Assembly (NCBI RefSeq): GCF_006539725.1
Contig: NZ_BJNO01000001.1
Location: 1 to 64,000 of the forward strand
Direction of reading: 5' to 3'
DNA: 64,000 bases
From: Klebsiella terrigena
GTDB taxonomy: Bacteria > Pseudomonadota > Gammaproteobacteria > Enterobacterales > Enterobacteriaceae
Shown: positions 36,990-46,165 of the stretch, piece by piece
How positions within the stretch are numbered: position 1 is the stretch's first letter
How the letters are laid out: every line of letters starts with the position of its first letter
Notes under the pieces: model-generated
Seen by the model: only the letters and a program-made list of their open reading frames with translations
Told to the model about the DNA's origin: nothing
Databases searched by the model: none
Program-made: the position numbers and the translations under genes

Positions 36990-37871
36990 ATGACAATCAA
37001 TTTGCATGAACTTGACGCTTTTGCCGCGGTGGCGCGCCACCGGAGCTTCCGTAAGGCTGCAGCCGAGAGAGGTGTATCCGCCTCAGCTTTAAGCCACGCC
37101 CTGCGCGGTCTGGAAGAACGGCTGGGCGTGCGTTTGCTCCACCGCACCACGCGCAGCGTAACGCCGACCGAGGCAGGTCTGCGCCTGCTGGCGCGGCTAA
37201 CTCCCGCACTCAGGGATGTCGCCGACGCGCTGGTGGATATAACGGCCTTACAGGCTGAGCCCGTGGGTACGCTGCGCCTGAATGTACCGCGTCCGGCGGC
37301 AAAGCTGGTGCTGGCGCCAATCCTGGCCAGTTTCGTGGCGAAGTATACGCGCGTGCAGCTTGAGATTGTGACCGACGACGGGATGGTCGACATCGTGGAT
37401 GATGGATTCGACGCAGGTATTCGCTTTGGCGAGAGCCTGGCCGGGGATATGGTAGCCGTGCCGGTCGGGGAGCCACAGCGTTTCGTGTGCGTTGCGGCAC
37501 CGTCCTACCTGGCCTTACGCGGCGTACCGCAAACGCCTGGCGAACTGCTCGCTCATGCCTGCATTTCCCGTCGCTTCCCGGGCGGTCAACGCTATTGCTG
37601 GGAATTCCAGTCTGAGGGCAGGCCGTTGATCATCGAAGCCAGCGGCCCGCTGGTTTTAGACGACGACGAACTGATGATCCAGACCGCCCGTGACGGAGCG
37701 GGTATTGCGTACGTCTACGAGGCGATGGTCCGCGAGGACCTGGCCGCAGGCAGGTTGTCGGTTTTACTGGATGCCTTTAGCGCGCCAGCGGGTTGTTTTT
37801 TTCTCTACTACTCCGGGCGAAGGCATCTGCCGATGCCGCTGCGGGCCTTCGTGGATTTTATTCGGAAGTGA
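36990..37871 (+). CDS. LysR-family transcriptional regulator
   Basis: A 293-aa LTTR. The helix-turn-helix (residues 3-62) includes FAAVARHRSFRKAAAERGVSASALSHALRGLEERLGVRLLHRTTRSV, close to the YafC/PecT-like subgroup, followed by the periplasmic-binding-protein-like effector domain. It is divergent from the aldo/keto reductase gene, a frequent regulator-target layout for this subgroup. The ribosome site is weak. The effector is unknown. Confidence 0.92.
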   Translation: MTINLHELDAFAAVARHRSFRKAAAERGVSASALSHALRGLEERLGVRLLHRTTRSVTPTEAGLRLLARLTPALRDVADALVDITALQAEPVGTLRLNVPRPAAKLVLAPILASFVAKYTRVQLEIVTDDGMVDIVDDGFDAGIRFGESLAGDMVAVPVGEPQRFVCVAAPSYLALRGVPQTPGELLAHACISRRFPGGQRYCWEFQSEGRPLIIEASGPLVLDDDELMIQTARDGAGIAYVYEAMVREDLAAGRLSVLLDAFSAPAGCFFLYYSGRRHLPMPLRAFVDFIRK

Positions 37872-38428
37872 CGGTGCACGAGCCGTATTACGGCAATAGT
37901 GCATCAGTGAAACTACTGACCCCGACCCAGGACAGCCGGGATGTAATCGCCGCGGCGACCATCTCAACGCGAAGGACGGCAGGGGGATGCTGTATTTTGC
38001 AGGGCAGGGAATCCAGACCGCATGGCAGATGAAGCGAGAAATGCCATCACCGCGCCATACTACGAGGTTCTGTGACCGATTCAAAGTCAGGTGATTCAGC
38101 CATTAACATTAGGGGTTTTGCAGCTATTAAAGTCTGCTTAGAGCGATCTGCGGACGCAGCCTTAAATGGGGGAAGCCTTAAAATTAAGTGACACAATTTG
38201 CAGGAGCACTTATACCATCCCTAATCTGTAGAGTAGGTAAAACTGCACCAGTCCTAGTCCTCTTTATACTGCTGGCCTTTACATAAATCACCATTCCATA
38301 TATGTTTATCAAGCCAATAGCCTTCATATGATCGTAAAATGTTTAGGTAGTCGTTCAATTGCCTGGACCTTCAGAATTTTACTGAGCAGCGGCCAATTTA
38401 GTGACGTTGCGTACAGGGATGACCCGCT
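37872..38428. other. 557-bp gap at the left edge of an AT-rich island
   Basis: No gene is recognised. Up to about 38030 composition is like the GC-rich neighbours; beyond about 38150 it falls to AT-rich DNA that continues through the AAA and MBL genes. No transposase, tRNA or clear flanking repeat is visible at the change. The AAA gene start has an AGGGATGA ribosome region. Confidence 0.4.
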
Positions 38429-40804
38429 ATGATAGAATCAATTAGCCTCTCCAACATCGCCACCTATCGTCCTGACAAATCGGAAGTTATTAATCTAAAA
38501 AAGATCAATTTTATTTATGGAGCAAATGGGGCGGGTAAGACCACAATCAGTCGACTTATTGAGAAACCTAGTCTTTCAATAGACTCCAGCATTACCTGGC
38601 TCAACAATACGCCAGTGCCAGCAATGATCTATAACAACGACTTCATCACTGCCAACTTTTCAGAATCCAAAGAGTTTCAGGGAGTATTTACACTCGGCAA
38701 GGCCGAAAAAGTTCAGCTCGATCGCCTCAAAGAACTTAAAGATGAAAGAAAGCGCCATGAACAGTTGAGAGCCAAGTTAATCATCTCGCTTGATGGTGAA
38801 GATGGAAAACCCGGAAAGAATGCTGAGTTGATTTCTTTGGAAGCAAAGTTAGTTGGACGATGCTGGGAACAGAAAGTTAAGCATGATGAATATTTTAAGG
38901 GGGCATTTACTGGTTTAAGGAATAATAAGGAAGCATTCAAGGCAAAGGTTCTTCAAGAGCATGAGAATAACAAATACACCTTGGTTGATTTGGTTGATCT
39001 CAAGACTAGAGCTACGGTTTTATATGGTGACCAACCCTCGAAAATAGATCTTGTTTCGACCTTGGATTTATCACGGTTGATAGCATTCGAGAAAAACCCG
39101 ATTCTGGTTAAAAAGGTAGTAGGTAAAGATGATGTCTGCATATCCGCGATTATTCAGCGGTTAGGTAATAGCGACTGGGTCAGACAGGGTATGAGATTTA
39201 TGGAACATACGGATGAACAATGTCCGTTCTGTCAGCAGACTCTGCCCCATGACTTCGAGAAGGAACTTACTGATTACTTCGATGAGACTTTTGAAGCGGA
39301 TTCAAAGGCGGTCTCTACCCTGCGTAATAATTATTTCCAAATTGCTGAGGATCTTTTGGCTCAGGCATATGTTCTGTTGGCTTTGGATTGCAAAGAACTG
39401 GACAAGGAAAAACTTAACCCTAAGATTCAAGCACTGGATGCTGTTGTTCTTGTCAATAAAGGTCGGATGGACAATAAAGTTACCACTCCAAGTACTGAGG
39501 TGTTTCTTGAGGAGCTAGAGGATATTCAGGCGGATATTGCTGCTATTATTAATGCGGCGAACACGAAAATATCCGAACAAAATCGCCTAGTTGCAAGCTT
39601 CACTACTGAGCAGCGTAGGTTAACCGGGGAAGTGTGGAAATATATTATCGACGCTGAGTTAAAGAATACCTTGGCTGATTACACTACTGAGAAAAATAAA
39701 TTACAAAAATCTATTTTGGGTATCACATTAAGTCGGGATAAGGCCACGAAAAGTATTATTGCTACTGATGTCGATATCGATAAGATTGAGGCGGAACTTA
39801 CCAGCGTAAAACCTACGGTAATTGCTATAAATAAAATTTTGAAGAATTTTGGCTTTCTCAGCTTTTCTCTAGATCCTGCATGTATAGATAACTCTTATAG
39901 AATTATCCGGGCGGATGGGAAGGATGCCAAGCAAACATTGAGCGAAGGCGAGAAGACCTTCGTAACGTTCCTTTATTTCTACCATCTGCTGAGAGGAAGT
40001 ATTACGACGTCCGGTATCACCACTGATCGGATCGTGATCATCGATGACCCTGTTTCTAGCCTTGATAGTGATGTATTGTTTATTGTGAGTAGCTTAATCA
40101 AGGAGCTCTTCGCCGAGGTTAGAAAGAGTGATAGCCATCTTAAACAAGTTGTGGTGCTTACCCACAATGTGCATTTCCATAAAGAAGTCACGTACGATCA
40201 ACGTCGAAAGACCAATACTTCGCTTGCTGACGAGACATTTTGGATTGTCCGCAAACCTAATGAGTATTCAGTAATTGAGTTCCATTCAAGTAATCCAATC
40301 CGGAATTCTTATCAACTACTCTGGGCCGAGCTGAAAAGAACACCGGTGCCAGTCCTTACGTTGCAGAACACCATGCGTCGGATTTTGGAGAACTATTTCA
40401 AGATTTTGGGTGGTGTCGATACATACCATCTTGTCGACAAATTTGAGGGTATCGAAAAGATACAGTGCCAGTCTTTGATGAGTTGGGTAAATGATGGCTC
40501 GCATTACGCTCCGGATGAGCTTTATGTGGCCATTAGCGACAATATGGCAGCAAATTACCTGAAAATTTTCTTCAAGATATTCAAAGCAGCTAAGCATGAT
40601 GCACATTACAAAATGATGATGGGCGATTCATATGTTGATCTTGATCCGGAAGATATCTCAGAGCAGCAGCCAATGACGGCTGTTGGCGAAGAAGGGAACA
40701 CTGTATTTGATGGAGGCGCTGTAACAGAGACATCAGCCCCTGTACCGACTGCACTCAAGTCTGAAATTGATCAGTCTGGATTCGATCAAGTGGTGCCGTT
40801 TTGA
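38429..40804 (+). CDS. zinc-hook AAA ATPase (AAA_13 family) with PrrC/RloC-like C-terminus
   Basis: A 791-aa SMC/ABC-type ATPase. Walker A is GANGAGKTT (31-39). Two coiled-coil arms (about 90-180 and 275-460) flank a CPFC zinc-hook motif (265-268). The ABC-like signature LSEGEKT (504-510), Walker B IVIIDDPVSSLDS (535-547) and an H-loop LTHNVHF (His579) complete the head. The C-terminal helical domain has R650-x3-E654 and, after SWVNDG, His692. This order recalls the Arg-Glu-His triad of PrrC/RloC anticodon nucleases, with somewhat different spacing. It may thus be an RNase-bearing defence ATPase; nuclease activity is inference. The gene is AT-rich and precedes an MBL gene by 196 bp. Confidence 0.85.
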   Translation: MIESISLSNIATYRPDKSEVINLKKINFIYGANGAGKTTISRLIEKPSLSIDSSITWLNNTPVPAMIYNNDFITANFSESKEFQGVFTLGKAEKVQLDRLKELKDERKRHEQLRAKLIISLDGEDGKPGKNAELISLEAKLVGRCWEQKVKHDEYFKGAFTGLRNNKEAFKAKVLQEHENNKYTLVDLVDLKTRATVLYGDQPSKIDLVSTLDLSRLIAFEKNPILVKKVVGKDDVCISAIIQRLGNSDWVRQGMRFMEHTDEQCPFCQQTLPHDFEKELTDYFDETFEADSKAVSTLRNNYFQIAEDLLAQAYVLLALDCKELDKEKLNPKIQALDAVVLVNKGRMDNKVTTPSTEVFLEELEDIQADIAAIINAANTKISEQNRLVASFTTEQRRLTGEVWKYIIDAELKNTLADYTTEKNKLQKSILGITLSRDKATKSIIATDVDIDKIEAELTSVKPTVIAINKILKNFGFLSFSLDPACIDNSYRIIRADGKDAKQTLSEGEKTFVTFLYFYHLLRGSITTSGITTDRIVIIDDPVSSLDSDVLFIVSSLIKELFAEVRKSDSHLKQVVVLTHNVHFHKEVTYDQRRKTNTSLADETFWIVRKPNEYSVIEFHSSNPIRNSYQLLWAELKRTPVPVLTLQNTMRRILENYFKILGGVDTYHLVDKFEGIEKIQCQSLMSWVNDGSHYAPDELYVAISDNMAANYLKIFFKIFKAAKHDAHYKMMMGDSYVDLDPEDISEQQPMTAVGEEGNTVFDGGAVTETSAPVPTALKSEIDQSGFDQVVPF

Positions 40805-40903
40805 AGCCTTCTGCTGGCTAGCACTTCCAAGACAGAATCCATTGACTAGGTCAACCTTATGGATGTAATACTTTATATATCTATGATAAAATTTCTACGC
40901 TTC

Positions 40904-40912
40904 TGATATAAT
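40904..40912 (+). promoter_or_regulatory. extended -10 promoter before the MBL gene
   Basis: TGATATAAT is a perfect extended -10 element 88 bp before the MBL start. No good -35 is seen, as is common with extended -10 promoters. A T-run follows it directly. The MBL gene may thus be expressed apart from the ATPase gene. Confidence 0.45.
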
Positions 40913-41000
40913 ATTTTTTTCTGTTGCGCTTGTTAGCACTCCGGGCGTAATCCATATTTCTCTTGTATTAATTCTGACATTATTTAAAGGAATAGCGCTG

Positions 41001-42293
41001 ATGGTACACCAAGTGTGGAAATGCTTTCATGCGGTCGGGAATGGAACATTATTTACCGGGAAAATTTATGATAAAAACAGTGACGACATTTTTAACTGGA
41101 TGTATGACTGCGGCTCAACCAGTAAAAAAACCGTACTTAGCACAATAGCTGATCTACCAAATTGGTTTGGACCACGCAATGTTATCGATATGTTAGTGAT
41201 TTCCCATTTTGATAATGATCATGTTAATGGACTCGAAACGCTGCTTCAGAACTATTATGTCAGAAGGCTGGTTCTACCTTTTACTGAATGGCCGCAGAGT
41301 ATTCGCGAAATCTCGGTGATGGGACCGAAAGGAATCTCTCCTTCGGTCGCTCTCTTACAAATTAATCCTTCAAAGTGGTTAGAGATCAATAATTTTATTG
41401 ATAGAGTAGGTGAAATTCTGTTGGTGCAAGGGGATGGTGGTCCTGAAGAGACAGATAGTTCACCTGATAATCCTGATAACGATAGCCCTAAATGGAAGGA
41501 ACATTCTGCGTTTGATCCTGAATCTGATACTCCAGATGAAAATACACCTCCGTTGCCTGAGGGCAACCAAGAATTTCCGTCAGATAATGTAGCCGCCGAT
41601 AATGTTTTTTTTAAACTGAGAAACCAGGCAGCGACAACGATTATCAAAGTGGCAAAAATACACCAAAGTCAGGCGGTATATTCTGCTAATAACTCCTTCG
41701 AGTTTATGTTTTATAATGCGGAAAAACCTTTTTCAGCACTTGGGCTTGTTTATGAATCAGGTGGTGAAATGTATGCGAAAGTTTCAAATATGCGTATGTC
41801 TGAAGTTAAAGATGACATTGAAGCGACGATCATTTCTCTCGGTTTACACCAAAATATTACCAATTTACCAGTAAACTGGCGGCAAACGCTTAAGGATTCA
41901 TATGAGATGCACTTCGGTAGTACTGGGGAAGCTAAGAATAATATTTCCTTATGCATGTATGCAGCACCACTGACAAAGCGCAGAGATTTTGGAACGCTAT
42001 TTACTGGCGATATAAATCTGACGAGTGATGTGATTGAAGATATGAAAACCCATTTTGGACAACATCGCTGGTTATCACTCATCGGAGTACAGGTACCGCA
42101 TCATGGGTCTCAACATTGCTGGGCTGCGGATAATGCCACACGCTTTGATCTTGAGAAAGTATGCTTTATCCAGTGTGCAACTCCAACAAAATATCATCCA
42201 CATGATGTAGTCACCAAAGATTTAAATAAATACGGATGTACAGTATGCTCAGCGAGTCGGACGAGTCCGGCCCATGCTTATTACTGTTATTGA
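41001..42293 (+). CDS. ComEC/Rec2-like metallo-beta-lactamase-fold protein
   Basis: A 430-aa soluble MBL-fold hydrolase. The metal motif is SHFDNDHVNG (His69, Asp71, Asp73, His74), the HxDxDH form of ComEC-like proteins. The bridging Asp337 is in GTLFTGDIN, HHGS is at 367-370 and YHPH at 398-401, so the site looks complete. An acidic, Pro/Asp/Glu-rich low-complexity insert (about 145-198) interrupts the domain. There are no membrane segments or signal peptide. ComEC-type domains act on nucleic acids, and MBL proteins occur in known defence systems (for example AVAST type I), so a nuclease or phosphodiesterase role beside the AAA ATPase is plausible but unproven. Confidence 0.85.
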   Translation: MVHQVWKCFHAVGNGTLFTGKIYDKNSDDIFNWMYDCGSTSKKTVLSTIADLPNWFGPRNVIDMLVISHFDNDHVNGLETLLQNYYVRRLVLPFTEWPQSIREISVMGPKGISPSVALLQINPSKWLEINNFIDRVGEILLVQGDGGPEETDSSPDNPDNDSPKWKEHSAFDPESDTPDENTPPLPEGNQEFPSDNVAADNVFFKLRNQAATTIIKVAKIHQSQAVYSANNSFEFMFYNAEKPFSALGLVYESGGEMYAKVSNMRMSEVKDDIEATIISLGLHQNITNLPVNWRQTLKDSYEMHFGSTGEAKNNISLCMYAAPLTKRRDFGTLFTGDINLTSDVIEDMKTHFGQHRWLSLIGVQVPHHGSQHCWAADNATRFDLEKVCFIQCATPTKYHPHDVVTKDLNKYGCTVCSASRTSPAHAYYCY

Positions 42294-42524
42294 CCTCTGA
42301 TTTGCCAGAATTTATAAATAAACTTTATAATGGGGTGTTTGGGATGATAGTCAATTCACCCCAGCTGACCTGCTCCTATTAAACTTACATAGCACGATGT
42401 AAGCAACTTCCGCTTCTGGCACGCAGCGGACTTTAATTACATAGCCTGATGCGTCAGACTGCTAGTCACAAAAGTTTCTTGCTACTATCGCGCTGAAACT
42501 CTCGCTGAAATGAAGGAAAAAATC

Positions 42525-42704
42525 ATGTCAGTCCGTTCTCATACTAAAAAAACTGTCGTCATCATTGGCGGCGGTGCCGCAGGGCATCAGATTGCTTATC
42601 AGTTACGGGATGTCGCCCGGGTTATACTGGTTGATCCTAAAACGTACTGGGAGGTTCCTATGGCCCTTCCACGTCTGCTGGCGGATCCGAAAAGCCTTTC
42701 AAAA
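42525..42704 (+). pseudogene. truncated FAD/NAD(P)-dependent oxidoreductase, N-terminal fragment
   Basis: About 60 codons from MSVRSHTKK, with AAGGA upstream, encode VVIIGGGAAGHQIAYQL, the dinucleotide-binding start of AIF/NDH-2-like flavoprotein oxidoreductases, and then DPKTYWEVPMALPRLL. Homologues are about 350-400 aa. The frame is cut at about 42704, exactly where an IS3-family OrfA sequence on the other strand begins. The remaining part is not found beyond the insertion remnant, so a deletion followed insertion. Confidence 0.75.
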
Positions 42705-43004
42705 AACACCTGAAGCGTCTCCTTATCCAGCATGGCTTCAGCAAGCAGCTTCTTGAGTCAGGCGTTCTCTTCCTCAAGCGACTTCAGGCGCTTAACCTCA
42801 GGCACCTCCATACCGCCATGCTTCTTACGCCATGTAACGTGGCATCTGAAATGGCGTGCTCACGGGCACAAACCCCGGCTTCGGCCTCGCGGAGAATACT
42901 GATGAGCTGTTCGTCGGAAAAACGCTTCTTCATGGGGACGTCCTCATGTGACTTATGAAGACATTACTAACATAGCGGTGTGTTAATCAACGGGGAGCGG
43001 GTCA
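42705..43004 (-). mobile_element. IS3-family (IS407-like) OrfA remnant
   Basis: On the minus strand ATG at 42933 opens KKRFSDEQLISILREAEAG, the typical N-terminus of IS3-family OrfA proteins. Further pieces match the rest (AISDAT, then GGMEVPEVKRLKSLEEENA-like, LLAEAMLDKE). The helix-turn-helix middle has small deletions and frame changes, and OrfB is absent. TGACCCGCTCCCCG at 43004-42991 may be the terminal inverted repeat. The element cannot transpose by itself. Confidence 0.8.
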
Positions 43005-43280
43005 TTGCTGCTATGCTTACCGTACGGTATGAAGCGTCAACTTTCATTACCTGGTGTGATTAATATCCCGGCCAGGTATTTATTTTTCCTGATAAAATTT
43101 TTGTAAAGGCACCCTGAGTAACTGGCGTTCGGCGTACTATTGGGGGCCTATTATGATATCGACTTTCAAAAGGATGCTGCGGGTTCATTGTTTCAACCCG
43201 GCAACAGGTTTTGAGTAATGACATCTTTTTTCTGGTTTGACTTCAGGCCACGTGAACAGATTGAGTAATTACAGGCCCTC

Positions 43281-44429
43281 ATGATGACTGAACAGACGCT
43301 CGCTACATTGCTCAATATTGATCAGACGGTAAATCCTCCGCGTATCACTGCCTCCGGTGACTGGGTGCTAGCGCATTATGCTCATCTGGAGCCTGCCGTC
43401 AGGGCGTTGCAGCCGCAACTCCTTTCTAACGCCATTTTCGACCTGAGCCAGTTAGGGACACTTGATACCGCGGGTGCCACGCTGCTGGTTAAGCTTATGG
43501 GTGAAGAAAAGGTACTTGAGCTCGAACGTATTGCACCAACGCTTCCCATAGAGCGTCGTGTCCTGCTGCAAACAGTCAGATCGGCACTAGCGGATTACGT
43601 CGCGCCTCCTGCGCAGCATCAGCCGGGGATAGTGACCGAGCTATTGGCGAACATCGGTAAGTCGGTGGAAAGCTTCTGGCAGAACCTGGTTGCCCTCATT
43701 GGGTTTATCGGGCTGACGATGGAGGCACTTTTTACCACCCTGTTGCGTCCTGCTCGCTGGCGGGTGACTTCTCTGGTCGCTAATCTGCAGCAAATTGGCC
43801 TGAATGCCGTGCCTATCATCGCGATGCTGACCTTTATGGTCGGCGCGGTAATTGCTTTCCTGGGATCAACGGTACTCTCCACTTTCGGCGCCAGTATATT
43901 TACCGTTCAGCTGGTGGCGTTTTCATTCCTGCGCGAATTTGCCGTGCTGCTGGCGGCAATACTGATGGCCGGGCGAACCGCCAGTGCCTTCACTGCACAG
44001 ATTGGCCTGATGAAGGCCAATGAAGAAATTGATGCTATCCAGGCAATGGGGCTAAATGCGGTTGAACTGCTGGTGCTTCCACGCGTGCTGGCGCTGCTAG
44101 TGGCGCTGCCAATGATGACCTTCATCGGCATGATCAGCGGGATTTTGGGTGGGCTTGTGGTTTGTGCTTTAACGCTGGATATCTCCCCGACAATGTTTTT
44201 AACCATAATGCAGAACAACGTCGGCCTTGAGCATTTTTGGGTGGGAATGATTAAAGCGCCGGTGTTTGCTTTTCTGATTGCCGTCATCGGTTGTCTTGAA
44301 GGGTTTAAGGTCAGCGGAAGCGCGGAATCGGTGGGAGAGCATACAACCGCGAGCGTTGTGCATTCAATATTCGTGGTGATCCTGCTGGATGCGGTTGCGG
44401 CACTGTTTTTCATGGAGATGGGATGGTAA
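43281..44429 (+). CDS. MlaE/YrbE-family ABC permease with N-terminal STAS domain
   Basis: A 382-aa inner-membrane permease of the MlaE (DUF140) lipid-transport family. The first 100 residues form a STAS-like domain (FDLSQLGTLDTAGATLLVKL). From about 120 there are five to six hydrophobic segments with the family motifs FTAQIGLMKANEEIDAIQAMGL and LPRVLALLVALPMM. In E. coli MlaE has no STAS domain (MlaB supplies it), so this is the fused form. It heads a four-gene operon and overlaps the ATPase gene by 7 bp. The 276 bp before it, after the IS remnant, hold no gene. Confidence 0.9.
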   Translation: MMTEQTLATLLNIDQTVNPPRITASGDWVLAHYAHLEPAVRALQPQLLSNAIFDLSQLGTLDTAGATLLVKLMGEEKVLELERIAPTLPIERRVLLQTVRSALADYVAPPAQHQPGIVTELLANIGKSVESFWQNLVALIGFIGLTMEALFTTLLRPARWRVTSLVANLQQIGLNAVPIIAMLTFMVGAVIAFLGSTVLSTFGASIFTVQLVAFSFLREFAVLLAAILMAGRTASAFTAQIGLMKANEEIDAIQAMGLNAVELLVLPRVLALLVALPMMTFIGMISGILGGLVVCALTLDISPTMFLTIMQNNVGLEHFWVGMIKAPVFAFLIAVIGCLEGFKVSGSAESVGEHTTASVVHSIFVVILLDAVAALFFMEMGW

Positions 44430-45223
44430 AAGACATGAGTCAGGATGCCATTATTCGCATTCGTAAACTGCGTAACTGCTTCGGTCCGCAATGTGTACAC
44501 GTCGACCTCGACCTCGACGTGCGGCGTGGCGAAATACTGGGCGTAGTGGGCGGATCGGGTACCGGAAAGTCAGTGCTCCTGCGTAGCATCGTCGGTCTTC
44601 GTCGCCCGACGGACGGACGAATTGAGGTCTTTGGTGAAAATCTCACGGAACTCAGCGGCGTGCGCCGCTCCGTGCTAGAAAGACGTTTTGGCGTCCTGTT
44701 TCAGCGAGGGGCATTGTTCAGCTCGCTGACGGTCACGGAGAACGTGGCCCTGCCGCTTATTGAGTACGCGGGGCTTGATCGTCGCAGCGCCGAGCAGCTG
44801 GCGCAGGTTAAACTCGCGCTGGCCGGTTTGCCAGCCAGCGCCAGAGATAAATATCCATCCTCACTGTCAGGAGGCATGGTGAAACGCGCTGCACTGGCGA
44901 GATCGCTGGCTTTGGACCCGGAAATCCTGTTCCTTGATGAGCCAACCGCTGGGCTGGACCCTATCGGCGCCGCCGCGTTTGATAATCTCATTGCCACGCT
45001 ACGCAATGCGCTGGGATTAACCGTATTTTTAGTTACCCACGATCTGGATACCCTTTATACAATCTGCGACAGGGTAGCGGTACTTTCACAAAAAAAAGTT
45101 TTAGTCGTGGATTCACTGGACGTGGTGGCAGCAACGCCGGAGCCCTGGATTCAGGAATATTTCCACGGCCCACGCGGGCGAGCAGCACAGCAGACCCTGG
45201 CGACGTTACAAGAGAGGCAGTAA
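44423..45223 (+). CDS. MlaF-like ABC ATPase of MCE lipid transporter
   Basis: A 266-aa ABC ATPase. Walker A is GGSGTGKSVLL, the Q-loop FGVLFQRGALFSSLTV is typical of MlaF (MKL family), the signature is LSGGMVKRAALARSLA, and Walker B is ILFLDEPTAGLDP followed by VTHDLDT. It powers movement of lipids between the membranes with the permease and MCE protein of the same operon. The start at 44423 overlaps the permease stop; an ATG 12 bp downstream (MSQDAIIR) is possible. Confidence 0.93.
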   Translation: MVKDMSQDAIIRIRKLRNCFGPQCVHVDLDLDVRRGEILGVVGGSGTGKSVLLRSIVGLRRPTDGRIEVFGENLTELSGVRRSVLERRFGVLFQRGALFSSLTVTENVALPLIEYAGLDRRSAEQLAQVKLALAGLPASARDKYPSSLSGGMVKRAALARSLALDPEILFLDEPTAGLDPIGAAAFDNLIATLRNALGLTVFLVTHDLDTLYTICDRVAVLSQKKVLVVDSLDVVAATPEPWIQEYFHGPRGRAAQQTLATLQERQ

Positions 45224-45226
45224 AAA

Positions 45227-46165
45227 ATGGAAACTCGCGCTCACCATGTTCTCATTGGATTGTTCACTCTCATTATTTTCACAGCGGTACTGTTGTTTAG
45301 CCTGTGGCTGAGCAAATCTGACAGAGATCGCCAGTTCCATACGTACGATATCGTATTTAGCGAAGCCGTGAGCGGCCTTTCCCAGGGAAGTACGGTTAAT
45401 TTCAGCGGGATCAGGGTCGGTGAGGTGGTTCAGCTTCGCCTGGACAGGGATAACCCCGGTAAGGTTTGGGCCCGGATCAGAGTTGAGGCCTCTACGCCCG
45501 TTCGCCAGGATACCCAGGCACGGCTGGCTATGGCCGGTATTACCGGGACATCAATTATTCAGCTTAGCGGTGGAAGTGAAACCAGCCCAGTGCTGGAGGG
45601 AGATAACGAGAGGATCCCAGTAATCATTGCCACCCCTTCTCCGCTGAACCAGTTGCTTACAAATGGCGAAGATGTAATGACCAACGTTAATGAGGTCCTG
45701 TTACGCTTAAATCAGGTCCTCACTACGGAAAATCAGCAGCGAATAGTCAAAACGTTAGACAACCTGGAAAAAATTACTGATACCGTGGCCGGTCAGCGTG
45801 AAGATATCAGTACCATCCTGCAGCAACTGGCGATAGTGACAAAACAAAGTAACGAGACGCTGGCGCAAACCAACCGTCTGATGCGCAATGCAAACGTGCT
45901 GCTGGACGGTAAGGGGAAAGATCTGGTTAATAATGCGGCCAATACCCTGGCACTATTGCAAAAGACGAGCAGTCTGTTGAATCAGATCGTCATCGATAAT
46001 CAGCATTCACTTAACAACGGCATTCAGGGATTTAACGAATTGGGGCCAGCCTTAACTGAGTTACGCAAAACCCTGGCCACTTTACGCGGAGCGATCAACA
46101 GCCTGGAAGCAAACCCAGCCGCCTTGTTAAGAGGCCCTGAACGTATGAAGGAGTTTACCCCATAA
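45227..46165 (+). CDS. MCE-domain (MlaD family) lipid-transport protein
   Basis: A 312-aa periplasmic protein anchored by one N-terminal helix (about residues 8-28). The MCE domain follows (about 38-117: YDIVFSEAVSGLSQGSTVNFSGIRVGEVVQLRLD...GITGTSIIQLSGGS). A long helical C-terminal region of about 150 residues comes next, rich in Gln and Asn and likely coiled-coil, longer than in E. coli MlaD (183 aa). Such proteins form hexameric rings that carry phospholipids. It is 3 bp after the ATPase gene and abuts the lipoprotein gene (TAATG). Confidence 0.92.
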   Translation: METRAHHVLIGLFTLIIFTAVLLFSLWLSKSDRDRQFHTYDIVFSEAVSGLSQGSTVNFSGIRVGEVVQLRLDRDNPGKVWARIRVEASTPVRQDTQARLAMAGITGTSIIQLSGGSETSPVLEGDNERIPVIIATPSPLNQLLTNGEDVMTNVNEVLLRLNQVLTTENQQRIVKTLDNLEKITDTVAGQREDISTILQQLAIVTKQSNETLAQTNRLMRNANVLLDGKGKDLVNNAANTLALLQKTSSLLNQIVIDNQHSLNNGIQGFNELGPALTELRKTLATLRGAINSLEANPAALLRGPERMKEFTP

